Below are positions 16,946-25,605 of a stretch of DNA of 64,000 nucleotides, in pieces. Position 1 is the stretch's first letter, and each line of letters starts with the position of its first letter. The stretch is taken from the NCBI GenBank assembly GCA_965246925.1, contig OZ251994.1:558001-622000 (forward strand). The letters run 5' to 3'. This stretch comes from JANPPS01 sp965246925 (GTDB lineage: Bacteria > Pseudomonadota > Alphaproteobacteria > Acetobacterales > Acetobacteraceae). The position numbers and the translations under genes are program-made. Below the pieces are notes generated by a model. That model made no database searches, was not told where the DNA came from, and saw nothing but the letters and a program-made list of their open reading frames with translations.

Positions 16946-18156
16946 ATTGGGTTCAGCGTGCCGGTGCCGTTCTTACCATCATGCTACCTCTGCCGTTGCT
17001 GCACGCGCGGGGGGTGGCGGAGGCGGTCATCGCGCTGCTAGGCGTCTTGTTCCTGATCCAAAGTGCGGTCAGCCGCGATTGGGCGTGGTTGCGCGCTTTT
17101 TGGGTTCGCATCGGCCTGGCCTGGTGGGCGTGGCTCGTGTTCTGCACGGTGCTGGCCGGGGCGGGACAGGCCTTGCAAGCTGTGGCGCTAATCCGCTTCA
17201 TCGTCTTGGTCGCCGCGCTCGAGTCCTGGACGCTGCGCGACCCGGCGGTGCGGGACTGGCTGGCGCGGCTGTGCCGGTGGGCGGCGGTGTATATTGGCCT
17301 GCAATCGTTGTTGCAGTTTGCCACTGGGCGGAATGCGTTCGGCTATCCGCGCAGTGGCGATGGCGAGCTGACGGGTCCTTATGCCCATCCCCGCGCCGCG
17401 GCGCCGCTGTCCCGCCTGCTGTTCCCGGCTTTGCTGCCCCCGCTGGCGCGCTGGATGGCCTGGCAGCCCGTGGCCGCTGCCCTGCTGGGCGTCATCAGCG
17501 TCGGGACCATGGTGCTGATCGGGCAGCGCATGCCGTTGCTGCTCACCGGACTCGGCCTGTTCGTCACGGCACTGCTGCTACCCCGGCTCCGCGCCGCGCT
17601 GTTGACCGCCTTGGTGCTGGCGGGCGTGCTGCTGGCGGTGACGCCGGTCGTCTCGCCCCCGACCTACACGCGGCTGGTCACGAAATTCACCCGCCAGATG
17701 GAGGGCTTTCCCGACAGCCACTACGGCGCCATCGCCGCACGCGCCGTCAGTATGGCCCGGCAGCACCCCCTGACCGGCCTAGGCTTCGACGGTTTTCGCC
17801 TGCGATGCGAGGAGCCGCGCTATTTCCAGGGCTGGCGCGGGGACGAGGGCGGTGGCGCCGCGATCTGCGTGCAACACCCGCACAGCCACTATCTGCAGGC
17901 CATCGTCGAAGCCGGCTGGCCGGGCCTGTTGCTGTTCACCGCCCTGGTCGTAGCCTGGCTGGCGCGGCTGGCCAGTGGCCTGTGGCGCGACCCCTCCCCG
18001 CTCCGCACCGGGCTTTTCGTGGCGGCGCTGATCCACGAATTCCCCATCGCCAGCGCATCCGCGTTCAGCTCCATGCCGCTCTCGGGCTGGTTCTTCCTGC
18101 TGCTGGGGTTGGGCTTGGCGGAGACGCGCGCCTATATGCAGAGCCGAACCGTTTGA
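16942..18156 (+). CDS. O-antigen ligase / Wzy-like polymerase membrane protein
   Basis: A 404-residue polytopic membrane protein with about ten hydrophobic helices and one large periplasmic loop holding 'HPLTGLGFDGFRLRCEE' and 'CVQHPHSHYLQAIVEAGWPG'. The HPHSHYLQ element is the hallmark of the Wzy_C (WaaL/ligase) superfamily. It should join or polymerise lipid-linked glycans at the periplasmic face of the inner membrane, matching the preceding GT4 gene. It starts at the ATGA overlap; upstream in-frame starts lie inside the glycosyltransferase. Confidence 0.86.
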   Translation: MNWVQRAGAVLTIMLPLPLLHARGVAEAVIALLGVLFLIQSAVSRDWAWLRAFWVRIGLAWWAWLVFCTVLAGAGQALQAVALIRFIVLVAALESWTLRDPAVRDWLARLCRWAAVYIGLQSLLQFATGRNAFGYPRSGDGELTGPYAHPRAAAPLSRLLFPALLPPLARWMAWQPVAAALLGVISVGTMVLIGQRMPLLLTGLGLFVTALLLPRLRAALLTALVLAGVLLAVTPVVSPPTYTRLVTKFTRQMEGFPDSHYGAIAARAVSMARQHPLTGLGFDGFRLRCEEPRYFQGWRGDEGGGAAICVQHPHSHYLQAIVEAGWPGLLLFTALVVAWLARLASGLWRDPSPLRTGLFVAALIHEFPIASASAFSSMPLSGWFFLLLGLGLAETRAYMQSRTV

Positions 18157-18163
18157 GGATGCC

Positions 18164-19144
18164 ATGGCTGAGCTGATCCCCGTCACCGTGCTGACCGGCT
18201 ATCTGGGCGCGGGCAAGACCACGCTGCTAAACCGGATACTCAGCGAAGACCACGGCAAGAAATACGCCGTGGTCATCAATGAATTCGGTGAGCTGGGCGT
18301 CGACAACGACCTGGTGGTGGATGCCGACGAAGAAGTGTTCGAGATGAACAACGGCTGCATCTGCTGCACCGTCCGCGGCGACCTCATTCGTATCGTCGGC
18401 GGCCTGGTGAAACGCCGCGGCCTCGACGGCATCATTATCGAGACCACCGGCCTCGCCAACCCCGCACCGGTCGCACAGACCTTCTTCGTCGATGACGGCG
18501 TCCGGTCCAAGACCCGGCTCGATGCGATCGTGACCGTGGTGGACGCAAAGAACCTGCTGGCCCGGCTGGACGACAGTGCGGAGGCGGAGGAGCAGGTCGC
18601 GTTCGCCGACGTGATCGTGCTGAACAAGACCGACCTCGTGACCCCGAACGAGCTCGATGCGGTCGAGGCGCGCATTCGCACCATCAACCGCTTCGCCCGC
18701 ATCCACCGCACCACGCGCAGCGCGGTCGCCATTACGGACGTCCTGAACCAGGGCGCCTTCGACCTCAACCGCGTGCTGGAGCGGGAGCCGGAGTTCCTCG
18801 AGGACACCGAGCACAGCCACAACGACGACATCGCCAGCATGAGCTTCGAACTGACCCGGCCCGTCGATCCCGAGCGGTTCAACGCCTGGATCAGCGCGCT
18901 GCTGGCCGAAAAGGGCGGTGACCTGCTGCGCACCAAGGGCATCCTGGCCTATGAGAACGAGCCGAGGCGCTTCGCCTTTCAGGCCGTGCACATGATCGCC
19001 GATGGCGAGTTCATCGGCTCCTGGGCGCCGGGCGCGGAGCGGCGGTCCAAGCTCGTCTTCATCGGCCGCAACCTGAACCGTCCCCAGCTGCGCCGCGGGT
19101 TCGAGGCCTGCCAGGCCGGCGTGCCGGCCGCCATGGCCCCATGA
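18164..19144 (+). CDS. CobW/COG0523 family GTPase (metal chaperone)
   Basis: A 326-residue G3E GTPase. It has the Walker A motif 'GYLGAGKTTLL' (12-22), the metal-binding 'GCICC' CxCC motif (64-68), 'ETTGLANPAP' and the base-specificity 'NKTD'. The C-terminal CobW_C domain includes 'DLLRTKGILAYENEP'. Family members deliver zinc or cobalt to client enzymes; which metal cannot be decided here, and no Zur-type operator was recognised. A WD40 gene overlaps its stop (ATGA), a neighbourhood I recall as frequent in alphaproteobacteria. Confidence 0.92.
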   Translation: MAELIPVTVLTGYLGAGKTTLLNRILSEDHGKKYAVVINEFGELGVDNDLVVDADEEVFEMNNGCICCTVRGDLIRIVGGLVKRRGLDGIIIETTGLANPAPVAQTFFVDDGVRSKTRLDAIVTVVDAKNLLARLDDSAEAEEQVAFADVIVLNKTDLVTPNELDAVEARIRTINRFARIHRTTRSAVAITDVLNQGAFDLNRVLEREPEFLEDTEHSHNDDIASMSFELTRPVDPERFNAWISALLAEKGGDLLRTKGILAYENEPRRFAFQAVHMIADGEFIGSWAPGAERRSKLVFIGRNLNRPQLRRGFEACQAGVPAAMAP

Positions 19145-20175
19145 GCGACACCGCCTCGCCCGACTTCCTGCTCGATACCAGGGGCGTGCACCACAGCCTA
19201 CACGAATACGTGGTGGGCGCCGCCTTCGCCGGCAACACCGCGGCGTTCGCGCTTGGTGACGGCACGCTGCACATCGCCCATCCGGCCGGATGGCGGGCGG
19301 TGGAGGCGCATCAGGGCGCGATCCTGGCGCTGGCCACCGATGGCTGCCCGCACCCCGCTTGGCTGACCGGCGGCGATGACGGGCGGTTCCGCCGGGTGGG
19401 GCTCGATGGCGGCATCACCGACATCGCCGCCTATGGCTCCAAATGGGTGGAGCATGTGGCCGCCCACCCCGGCGGCGTGATGGCCTGCGCGGTGGGCAAG
19501 GCGGTGCACGTGTTCACGGCCGAGGGCGCGCCGCTTAAATCGCTGACCCATCCCAGCAGCGTGACCGGGCTCGCGCTCGATACCAAGGGCAAGCGCATCG
19601 CCGCGTCGCACTATAACGGCTGCAGCCTATGGTTCGTGGCCGCCAAGGTCGACACCGCGCGCGTGCTGGAATGGAAGGGGAGCCATACCGGCGTCGCGAT
19701 CCACCCGTCCGCGGACGCCGTGGTGTCCAGCATGCAGGAAAACGCCCTGCATGGCTGGCGTCTGGCGGACGGGCAGCACATGCGCATGTCGGGCTACCCG
19801 GCCAAGACCGAGAGCATGGGCTTCACCCGCTCCGGCAAATGGCTGTGCACGGCGGGTGCGGAGAGCGTGGTGATCTGGCCGTTCTTCGGCGGCGGCCCGA
19901 TGGGCAAGGCACCGACGGAGCTGGCCGGCGGGGACGCCACGCTGTGCACGAGGGTAGCCGCCCACCCGCAGCATGAGGCGGTGGCCGCCGGGTTCGCGGA
20001 CGGGCTGGTCGTGCTGGCGGACATCACGTCCGGACGCATCCTGCCGATCGCCGGACCCGGGGACGGCCCGGGGCGCGGCCCGGTCTCGGCCCTGGCCTGG
20101 AGCGCGGATGGCAGCCAGCTCGCGATCGGCACCGAAACCGGATTTGCCGCGTTGGTGGATTTCAGCAAGAGGTAG
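19141..20175 (+). CDS. WD40-repeat beta-propeller protein
   Basis: A 344-residue protein made of weak WD40-type repeats ('HPAGWRAVEAHQGAILALATDG', 'SSVTGLALDTKGKRIAASHY', 'PVSALAWSADGSQLAIGTETG'), consistent with one seven-bladed propeller. There is no signal peptide, so it is cytoplasmic. It overlaps the CobW stop by 4 nt and is followed 3 nt later by the aldo/keto reductase gene. It probably serves as a partner or scaffold for the CobW-type metallochaperone; this is inferred from linkage only. Confidence 0.85.
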   Translation: MSDTASPDFLLDTRGVHHSLHEYVVGAAFAGNTAAFALGDGTLHIAHPAGWRAVEAHQGAILALATDGCPHPAWLTGGDDGRFRRVGLDGGITDIAAYGSKWVEHVAAHPGGVMACAVGKAVHVFTAEGAPLKSLTHPSSVTGLALDTKGKRIAASHYNGCSLWFVAAKVDTARVLEWKGSHTGVAIHPSADAVVSSMQENALHGWRLADGQHMRMSGYPAKTESMGFTRSGKWLCTAGAESVVIWPFFGGGPMGKAPTELAGGDATLCTRVAAHPQHEAVAAGFADGLVVLADITSGRILPIAGPGDGPGRGPVSALAWSADGSQLAIGTETGFAALVDFSKR

Positions 20176-20178
20176 CGC

Positions 20179-21003
20179 ATGCAAACCATCACCACTCAGG
20201 GCATGTCGATGCCCGCCCTCGGCCTCGGCACCTGGCGGATGAAGGGTGCGGAATGCACGCAGGCGGTGCAGCACGCGCTCGGCCTCGGCTACCGCCACAT
20301 CGACACCGCCGAGATGTATGGCAACGAGGAAGCTGTGGGCGAGGCGCTGGCGCATGGCGGCGTGCCGCGGGGCGAGGTGCATCTGACGACCAAGGTCTGG
20401 TATGAGAACCTGGCGCCGGACGCGATGCAGCGGGCGATCGAGGCGTCGCTCACCAAGCTGCGCACCCCCTATGTGGACCTCTATCTCATCCACTGGCCCG
20501 CGCCGCAGATGGACCTGCCGGCCGCGATCGAGGCGCTGGTGCGCGTGAAGGAAGAAGGCCTGGCCCGCGCCATCGGCGTCAGCAACTTCCCGGTGGCGCT
20601 GCTGCAGCAGGCAATGGAGATGGGCGCGCCGATCGCGGCCAACCAGGTCGAATACCACGTGCTGCTGGATCAGACGAAGCTCGTGACCTATTGCCAGAGC
20701 CAGGGCATCGCGGTCGAGGCGTATGCGCCGCTGGCCCAGGGGCGGCTGGCCGAACACGAGGAGCTGCGGGCCATCGCCCAGAAGCATGGCGCGAGCCCGG
20801 CGCAGGTCGCGCTCAAATGGCTGCTGGATCAGCCCGGCGTCGCCGCCATCCCGAAGGCGATCCGGCCCGAGAGCCAGCAGGCCAACCTCGATGCGCTGAA
20901 CATCACCCTGGACGAGACGGACCGCGCTGTGATCGCCATGTTGCCCAAGGCGCAGCGCTTCGTGAACCCCGGCTGGGCCCCGGCATGGGACAAGGCCGCA
21001 TGA
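20179..21003 (+). CDS. aldo/keto reductase (2,5-diketo-gluconate reductase-like)
   Basis: A 274-residue NADPH-dependent AKR with the full catalytic tetrad: Asp42 and Tyr47 in 'HIDTAEMYGNE', Lys72 in 'TTKVWY' and His105 in 'LYLIHWP'. The N-terminus 'MSMPALGLGTWRM' and the 'KAIRPESQQANLDA' cofactor loop place it near the 2,5-diketo-D-gluconate / methylglyoxal reductases. It reduces small aldehydes or ketones. The stop overlaps the ATG of the M20 hydrolase. Confidence 0.92.
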   Translation: MQTITTQGMSMPALGLGTWRMKGAECTQAVQHALGLGYRHIDTAEMYGNEEAVGEALAHGGVPRGEVHLTTKVWYENLAPDAMQRAIEASLTKLRTPYVDLYLIHWPAPQMDLPAAIEALVRVKEEGLARAIGVSNFPVALLQQAMEMGAPIAANQVEYHVLLDQTKLVTYCQSQGIAVEAYAPLAQGRLAEHEELRAIAQKHGASPAQVALKWLLDQPGVAAIPKAIRPESQQANLDALNITLDETDRAVIAMLPKAQRFVNPGWAPAWDKAA

Positions 21004-22157
21004 TGCTCGATCAGATCCGCAGCTACCACGAAGACCTCACCGCCATCCGCCAGGACCTGCACGCGCATCCGGAGCTGGGCATGCAGGAGCACCGCACGAG
21101 CGACCTGGTGGCCGAAAAGCTGGCCGGCTGGGGGATCGAGGTGCACCGCAACGTGGGGCGGACCGGCGTGGTCGGCGTGCTCCGCCGCGGCAACGGACCC
21201 GGCAGCATCGGGCTCCGCGCCGACATGGACGCGCTGCCGATCACGGAGGCGACCGGCTTGCCCTATGCCAGCACGCGCCCCGGCATCATGCACGCCTGCG
21301 GCCATGACGGGCACACCACCATGCTGCTGGGCGCCGCGCGCTACCTGGCCGAGCACGGAACGTTCCAGGGCACCGTCAACTTCATCTTCCAGCCCGCCGA
21401 GGAGGGGCTGGGCGGCGCGGAGGCGATGCTGGCGGACGGGCTGTTCACCCGGTTCCCGTGCGACACGGTGTTCGGCATGCATAATCGGCCCGGCCTGGCC
21501 GTGGGCCTGGCCGCCATCCGGCCCGGCCCGATGATGGCCGGGGCCGCCATCTTCGACATCGTCATCACCGGCCGCGGCGCCCACGCCGCGCGTCCGGAGG
21601 AGAGCGTGGATCCCGTGCTGGCCGCGGCCACGCTGACCACGGCGCTGCAATCCATCGTGTCCCGCAACGTTCCAGCCCAGGACGCGGCGGTGCTGAGCAT
21701 CACATGGCTGCAGAGCGGCAACGCCTATAACGTCATCCCCGAAACCGCCCTGCTGCGCGGCACCGTCCGCGCCTTCGGACGGGAGACGATGCAGAGGGTG
21801 GAGCAGCGGATGCGCGCCTTGGCCGATAGCGTGGCAGCGGGGTTCGGGGCGTCCGCTTCGGTCGATTTCCGGTATCTGTTCGCGCCGTTGGTGAACGATC
21901 TGGATCAGACGATTGCCTTCGCCAACGCCGCCGCGTCGGTATTGGGCGAGGCGCAGACGGAGCGGCAGGGTCCGGCGATGATGGGCTCGGAGGATTTCAG
22001 CTTCATGCTAGAAGCGTGCCCCGGCGCGTATATCAACGTCGGCAATGGCGAGGGTAGCGCGCCCGTGCACAATGACCGCTACGATTTCAACGACGCCGCT
22101 CTGCCGGTCGGCGCCGGGCTGTACGCGGCCATAGTCGAGCAGAAGCTGGCCAGGTAG
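21000..22157 (+). CDS. M20 family amidohydrolase (hippurate hydrolase-like)
   Basis: A 385-residue M20D metallohydrolase. Metal-site motifs are 'GIMHACGHDGHTTMLLGAA' (Cys and His ligands), 'FQPAEEGLGGA' (Glu pair), 'FGMHNRPG' (His) and the late 'GSEDFSFM'. The N-terminal 'LHAHPELGMQEHRTS' is typical of hippurate / N-acyl amino-acid hydrolases. I use the ATG at 21000 that overlaps the aldo/keto reductase stop; another ATG follows immediately. It hydrolyses N-acyl amino acids or similar amides; the substrate is unknown. Confidence 0.9.
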   Translation: MMLDQIRSYHEDLTAIRQDLHAHPELGMQEHRTSDLVAEKLAGWGIEVHRNVGRTGVVGVLRRGNGPGSIGLRADMDALPITEATGLPYASTRPGIMHACGHDGHTTMLLGAARYLAEHGTFQGTVNFIFQPAEEGLGGAEAMLADGLFTRFPCDTVFGMHNRPGLAVGLAAIRPGPMMAGAAIFDIVITGRGAHAARPEESVDPVLAAATLTTALQSIVSRNVPAQDAAVLSITWLQSGNAYNVIPETALLRGTVRAFGRETMQRVEQRMRALADSVAAGFGASASVDFRYLFAPLVNDLDQTIAFANAAASVLGEAQTERQGPAMMGSEDFSFMLEACPGAYINVGNGEGSAPVHNDRYDFNDAALPVGAGLYAAIVEQKLAR

Positions 22158-22225
22158 CCTCCGCCGCCCGTGGCGGGAACAGCCAGCGCAGTCTTGCGTT
22201 TTGTCCGCACAATGAGGAGTACGCC

Positions 22226-22786
22226 ATGTCCGCCACTCAACCGAGCGCTCCGCTCGAGCTACAGGGCTTCTTCCCCGACCACGCCACACTCATGGCTGCG
22301 TTCAATCAGCTATCGGATGCAGGGTTCAGCCGTGATGATCTGAGCCCGCCGAGCGAACACCCGCATTTCGGCGAACAGGCCTCTGCCGAGCCGACGGACA
22401 ACACGGCGGGCGGGACGGACCGGGCCCAATTGCGGACACTGGGGACTGGCATGGCCGGATATGCTGGGGCGGCGGCAGTTGCGGGTGCCACGATTGCGAC
22501 CGGCGGGGCGGCGGTGGTCGCGGTTGCGGCGGCCGCAGCGGTCGGTGCCGGGAGCGCGGCGGCGGCGGCATCCATGGGTCAGGCGGCGGAGCGGGCGTCC
22601 CACGAGCAAATGGACGAGTTGGCGGCCGAGGGCCGGCTCGTTCTGGGGGTGCGCACCGCCAATCAGGCGGCGGCGGACCGGGCCACCCAGATCCTACGTT
22701 CGGCGGGCGCCACGGATGTGAAGCCGGTATCCACCGCCAAGGACGCCACCACCGCCGGCGTTAGCTCCGCGACGTGGACAGGCTGA
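22226..22786 (+). CDS. general stress protein 17M-like, glycine/alanine hairpin protein
   Basis: A 186-residue protein. The N-terminal domain ('GFFPDHATLMAAFNQLSDAG') resembles the YflT/general-stress-17M fold. A long glycine/alanine-rich hydrophobic hairpin lies in the middle ('AAVAGATIATGGAAVV', 'AAAAVGAGSAAAAASMGQA'), and the C-terminal 'RTANQAAADRATQILRSAG' resembles a second ferredoxin-like half. 'ATGAGGAGTACGCC' upstream supplies the ribosome-binding site. The protein is probably membrane-associated and stress-related, in keeping with the groESL and cold-shock genes opposite it, but its biochemical role is unknown. Confidence 0.7.
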   Translation: MSATQPSAPLELQGFFPDHATLMAAFNQLSDAGFSRDDLSPPSEHPHFGEQASAEPTDNTAGGTDRAQLRTLGTGMAGYAGAAAVAGATIATGGAAVVAVAAAAAVGAGSAAAAASMGQAAERASHEQMDELAAEGRLVLGVRTANQAAADRATQILRSAGATDVKPVSTAKDATTAGVSSATWTG

Positions 22787-22787
22787 G

Positions 22788-22819
22788 GGTGGGATGGGGC
22801 AGCTCAGCCCCACCCCACC
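22788..22819. terminator. strong GC-rich hairpin between convergent genes
   Basis: Arms GGTGGGATGGGGC (22788-22800) and GCCCCACCCCACC (22807-22819) pair at 12 of 13 positions with a 6-nt loop. It lies directly after the stress-protein stop and just before the end of the opposing cold-shock gene, where a bidirectional terminator is expected. No clear T tract follows on either strand, so it may act as a 3' stabiliser instead. Confidence 0.6.
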
Positions 22820-22826
22820 ATCGGGT

Positions 22827-23030
22827 TTAGGCGAGCTTCAGGTTGGTAGCGGCCGCCTTGCCGCGCTCCATCGCCACTTCGTAGCTGACCTTCTGCCCAT
22901 CGTTCAGGCCATTGAGGCCTGCTGCCTGGACGGCCGTGATGTGCACGAACACATCCTTGCTGCCGTCCTGCGGCATGATGAACCCGAAGCCCTTGGTGGC
23001 ATTGAACCACTTGACGGTGCCAGTAGCCAT
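22827..23030 (-). CDS. cold-shock protein, CspA family (copy 1)
   Basis: A 67-residue single cold-shock domain. It carries the RNA-binding motifs RNP1 'KGFGFI' and RNP2 'VFVHI' and begins 'MATGTVKWFNATKGFG'. It binds single-stranded RNA/DNA and melts RNA structure. It lies 54 bp downstream of a close paralog (23085-23288), from which it differs mainly in the C-terminal third ('LNGLNDGQKVSYEVAMERG'). The tandem arrangement and position behind groEL suggest a stress-response block. Confidence 0.93.
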   Translation of the reverse strand: MATGTVKWFNATKGFGFIMPQDGSKDVFVHITAVQAAGLNGLNDGQKVSYEVAMERGKAAATNLKLA

Positions 23031-23084
23031 CGTGTCGTCTCTCCGTAGCAGCGCGCGTTGATCGCGCGCGTTCGTTAAACCGTT

Positions 23085-23288
23085 CTAAGCAAGTTTGAGG
23101 TTGGTCGCGGCCGCCTTTCCCCGCTCCATCACCACGTCGTAGCTGACGGCCTGATTTTCATCGAGGCCACGCAGGCCAGCAGCCTGCACTGCGGTGATGT
23201 GAACGAAGACGTCCTTGCTGCCATCCTGTGGCATGATGAAGCCAAAACCCTTGGTGGCGTTGAACCACTTAACCGTGCCGGTAGCCAT
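23085..23288 (-). CDS. cold-shock protein, CspA family (copy 2)
   Basis: A 67-residue cold-shock domain protein, nearly identical to its downstream neighbour over the first 38 residues and diverging at 'LRGLDENQAVSYDVVMERG'. The true start is the ATG at 23288; the frame is open to 23405 but that extension encodes nothing cold-shock-like. The roughly 180-bp leader between the groEL terminator and this start is long enough for the structured 5' untranslated regions typical of csp mRNAs, but I could not define an element. Confidence 0.93.
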   Translation of the reverse strand: MATGTVKWFNATKGFGFIMPQDGSKDVFVHITAVQAAGLRGLDENQAVSYDVVMERGKAAATNLKLA

Positions 23289-23470
23289 AACTGCGTCACT
23301 CTCCGTCCTGGATACCCGCAACAGCGCGGGCAGTCCGATAAACCGGGTCCTGGACGGCTTGTGGGCACCCGCACGGGGAGACGCAGCAAGGCAAGTCAAA
23401 ACCACGATCGAAACTTATGGGCGCAGATCGGCGCATGGGTGTCAATTGCAACGATGTGTCAAGACACAAG

Positions 23471-23500
23471 AAAAAGGGGCGGACATCGCTGCCCGCCCCT
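23471..23500 (-). terminator. rho-independent terminator of groESL
   Basis: On the minus strand a stem formed by plus-strand AGGGGCGG (23475-23482) and CCGCCCCT (23493-23500), with a 10-nt loop, is followed by a run of five T (plus-strand AAAAA, 23471-23475). It lies about 25 bp past the groEL stop and is correctly oriented to end the groES-groEL transcript. Confidence 0.8.
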
Positions 23501-23525
23501 CGTTATCTCGGCTCGTGAGACTGGA

Positions 23526-25175
23526 TCAGAAATCCATATCGCCCATGCCGCCCATGCCGCCGCCGGGCATGCCGCCACCGGCGGGCGCCTTCTTCTCAGG
23601 ACGCTCGGCAATCATCGCCTCGGTCGTGATCAGCAGGCTGGCGACCGACGCCGCGTCTTGCAGTGCGGTGCGCACCACCTTGGTCGGGTCGATGATCCCG
23701 GCGGACACCATGTCCTTATACTCACCGGTTTGCGCGTCGAAGCCGTAATTGTATTCACCGCTCTCCAGCACCTTGCCGGCGATCACGGCGCCATCTTCAC
23801 CAGCGTTCTCGGCGATCTGGCGCAAGGGCGTCTGCACGGCCTTGCGTACGATCTCGATACCGAACTTCTGGTCTTCGTTCTCGTGGCTGAGCGTGGCCAG
23901 GATGAGCGAAGCGCGGGCGAGTGCCACGCCGCCGCCAGGGACGATGCCCTCTTCCACGGCCGCACGCGTCGCGTGCAGCGCGTCGTCCACGCGGTCCTTG
24001 CGCTCCTTCACCTCGACCTCGGTGCTGCCGCCGACGCGGATGACGGCCACGCCACCGGCGAGCTTGGCCAAACGCTCCTGCAGCTTCTCGCGGTCGTAGT
24101 CGGACGTCGTCTCCTCCACCTGGGCCCGGATCTGCGCGCAGCGGCCCTTGATGTCCTCGGCCGAACCCGCACCCTCGACGACGGTGGTGTTCTCCTTTTC
24201 GATCAGGACGCGCTTGGCCCGGCCCAGCATGGCCAGCGTCACGGTCTCGAGCTTGATGCCGAGGTCCTCGCTGATGACCTGGCCCCCCGTCAGGATCGCG
24301 ATGTCTTCCAGCATGGCCTTCCGCCGGTCACCGAAGCCCGGCGCCTTCACCGCCGCGACCTTCAACCCGCCGCGCAGCTTGTTCACGACCAAGGTGGCCA
24401 GCGCCTCACCCTCGATATCCTCGGCGATGATCAGCAGCGGACGGCCGGACTGCACGACCGTCTCGAGCAACGGCAGCATCGCCTGCAGGCCGGACAGCTT
24501 CTTTTCGTGGATCAGGATGTATGGGTTATCCAGCTCGGCCACCATCTTCTCCGCATTCGTGATGAAATACGGGCTGATGTAGCCGCGGTCGAACTGCATG
24601 CCTTCCACGACGTCGAGCTCGGTCTGGATGCCCTTGGCCTCCTCGACGGTAATGACACCCTCGTTACCGACCTTCTGCATGGCTTCGCTGATCATGCGGC
24701 CGATCTCGGCCTCGCCGTTGGCGGAGATGGTGCCGACCTGGGCGGTCTCGGCCTCGGTCGTGATCTTCTTCGTGCGCTTGGCGAGCTCGGCCACGATGGC
24801 GGTCACCGCCGCGTCGACACCGCGCTTCAGGTCCATCGGGTTCAGGCCAGCGGCCACGCCCTTCGCACCCTCGCGCACGATGGCCTGGGCCAGCACGGTC
24901 GCGGTAGTGGTGCCGTCACCGGCGATGTCGTTGGTCTTGGTGGCGACCTCGCGCAGCATCTGCGCGCCCATGTTCTCGAACTTGTCCGAAAGCTCGATTT
25001 CCTTGGCGACGGTCACGCCGTCCTTCGTGATGCGCGGGGCGCCGAAGCTCTTGTCGATCACGACGTTGCGGCCCTTGGGGCCCAGGGTGACCTTGACCGC
25101 GTCGGCCAGGATGTCCACGCCGCGTAGCATGCGCTGGCGGGCATCGCCGCCGAACCGTACGTCTTTTGCTGCCAT
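23526..25175 (-). CDS. groL: chaperonin GroEL
   Basis: A 549-residue Hsp60. It starts 'MAAKDVRFGGDARQRMLRGV', contains the ATP-site 'DGTTTATVLAQ' and ends in the flexible GGM tail ('GGGMPGGGMGGMGDMDF'). It forms the 14-mer folding chamber capped by GroES and refolds proteins with ATP. 'AAGGAG' precedes the ATG. It lies 26 bp after groES on the same transcript and is controlled by the CIRCE element upstream of groES. Confidence 0.99.
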   Translation of the reverse strand: MAAKDVRFGGDARQRMLRGVDILADAVKVTLGPKGRNVVIDKSFGAPRITKDGVTVAKEIELSDKFENMGAQMLREVATKTNDIAGDGTTTATVLAQAIVREGAKGVAAGLNPMDLKRGVDAAVTAIVAELAKRTKKITTEAETAQVGTISANGEAEIGRMISEAMQKVGNEGVITVEEAKGIQTELDVVEGMQFDRGYISPYFITNAEKMVAELDNPYILIHEKKLSGLQAMLPLLETVVQSGRPLLIIAEDIEGEALATLVVNKLRGGLKVAAVKAPGFGDRRKAMLEDIAILTGGQVISEDLGIKLETVTLAMLGRAKRVLIEKENTTVVEGAGSAEDIKGRCAQIRAQVEETTSDYDREKLQERLAKLAGGVAVIRVGGSTEVEVKERKDRVDDALHATRAAVEEGIVPGGGVALARASLILATLSHENEDQKFGIEIVRKAVQTPLRQIAENAGEDGAVIAGKVLESGEYNYGFDAQTGEYKDMVSAGIIDPTKVVRTALQDAASVASLLITTEAMIAERPEKKAPAGGGMPGGGMGGMGDMDF

Positions 25176-25201
25176 GTGTATCGCTCCTTATATAGTCAGT
25201 G

Positions 25202-25516
25202 TTAGGCGGCCTTGGCGGTGACCGAGCTGCCCTCGATGATGCCCATGATGTCGCTCTCCTTCATAATCAGGAGCTCCTCGCCATCGAGCTTCACCTCGGT
25301 GCCGGACCACTTGCCGAACAGCACGCGGTCACCGGCCTTCACGTCGAGGGCGACGATGGCGCCCTGCTCGTTCCGGGCGCCGGGACCGGCTGCCACGACC
25401 TCGCCCTCCATCGGCTTTTCCTTGGCGGTGTCGGGAATAATGATGCCGCCGGCGGTCTTCTCTTCGGCGGTGATGCGCTTGACCACGATCCGGTCATGCA
25501 GGGGACGAAACTTCAT
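25202..25516 (-). CDS. groS: co-chaperonin GroES
   Basis: A 104-residue Hsp10 starting 'MKFRPLHDRIVVKRI'. The mobile-loop region is 'AEEKTAGGIIIPDTA' and the roof/base segment is 'KAGDRVLFGKWSGTEV'. It caps GroEL. The start is the ATG at 25516; an in-frame extension five codons longer is not family-like. First gene of the heat-shock operon. Confidence 0.99.
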   Translation of the reverse strand: MKFRPLHDRIVVKRITAEEKTAGGIIIPDTAKEKPMEGEVVAAGPGARNEQGAIVALDVKAGDRVLFGKWSGTEVKLDGEELLIMKESDIMGIIEGSSVTAKAA

Positions 25517-25541
25517 AGCGGATCGCTCCATGTGTTGTTGA

Positions 25542-25568
25542 TTGGCACTCTCGGGTTGAGAGTGCCAG
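25542..25568 (-). promoter_or_regulatory. CIRCE operator (HrcA site) of groESL
   Basis: Inverted repeat TTGGCACTC-N9-GAGTGCCAG, with the 9-nt spacer typical of CIRCE (consensus TTAGCACTC-N9-GAGTGCTAA). Eight of nine bases in the arms are complementary. It sits 26 bp upstream of the groES ATG, overlapping the predicted transcription start, the standard position for HrcA repression. hrcA itself is not in the window. Confidence 0.93.
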
Positions 25569-25569
25569 C

Positions 25570-25598
25570 GATTTAGAGCGGCGGGCCGGCCACGTCAA
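25570..25598 (-). promoter_or_regulatory. predicted groESL promoter
   Basis: Reading the minus strand, a -35 hexamer TTGACG (25598-25593) is followed after 17 nt by TAAATC (25575-25570) as a weak -10. Transcription would start inside the CIRCE element. The -10 match is poor, so a sigma-32-type or alternative assignment is possible. Confidence 0.5.
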
Positions 25599-25605
25599 CC
25601 CGGAA

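Noticed and set aside
16947..18176. A 409-codon frame overlapping the O-antigen-ligase-like gene
   Set aside because: The other frame gives hydrophobic helices and the Wzy_C HPHSHYLQ motif; this one is Gly/Arg/Ala noise.
23199..25127. A 642-codon open frame on the plus strand opposite groEL
   Set aside because: It is the mirror of a certain gene in high-GC DNA; its His/Arg/Asp-rich translation has no family features and no ribosome-binding site.
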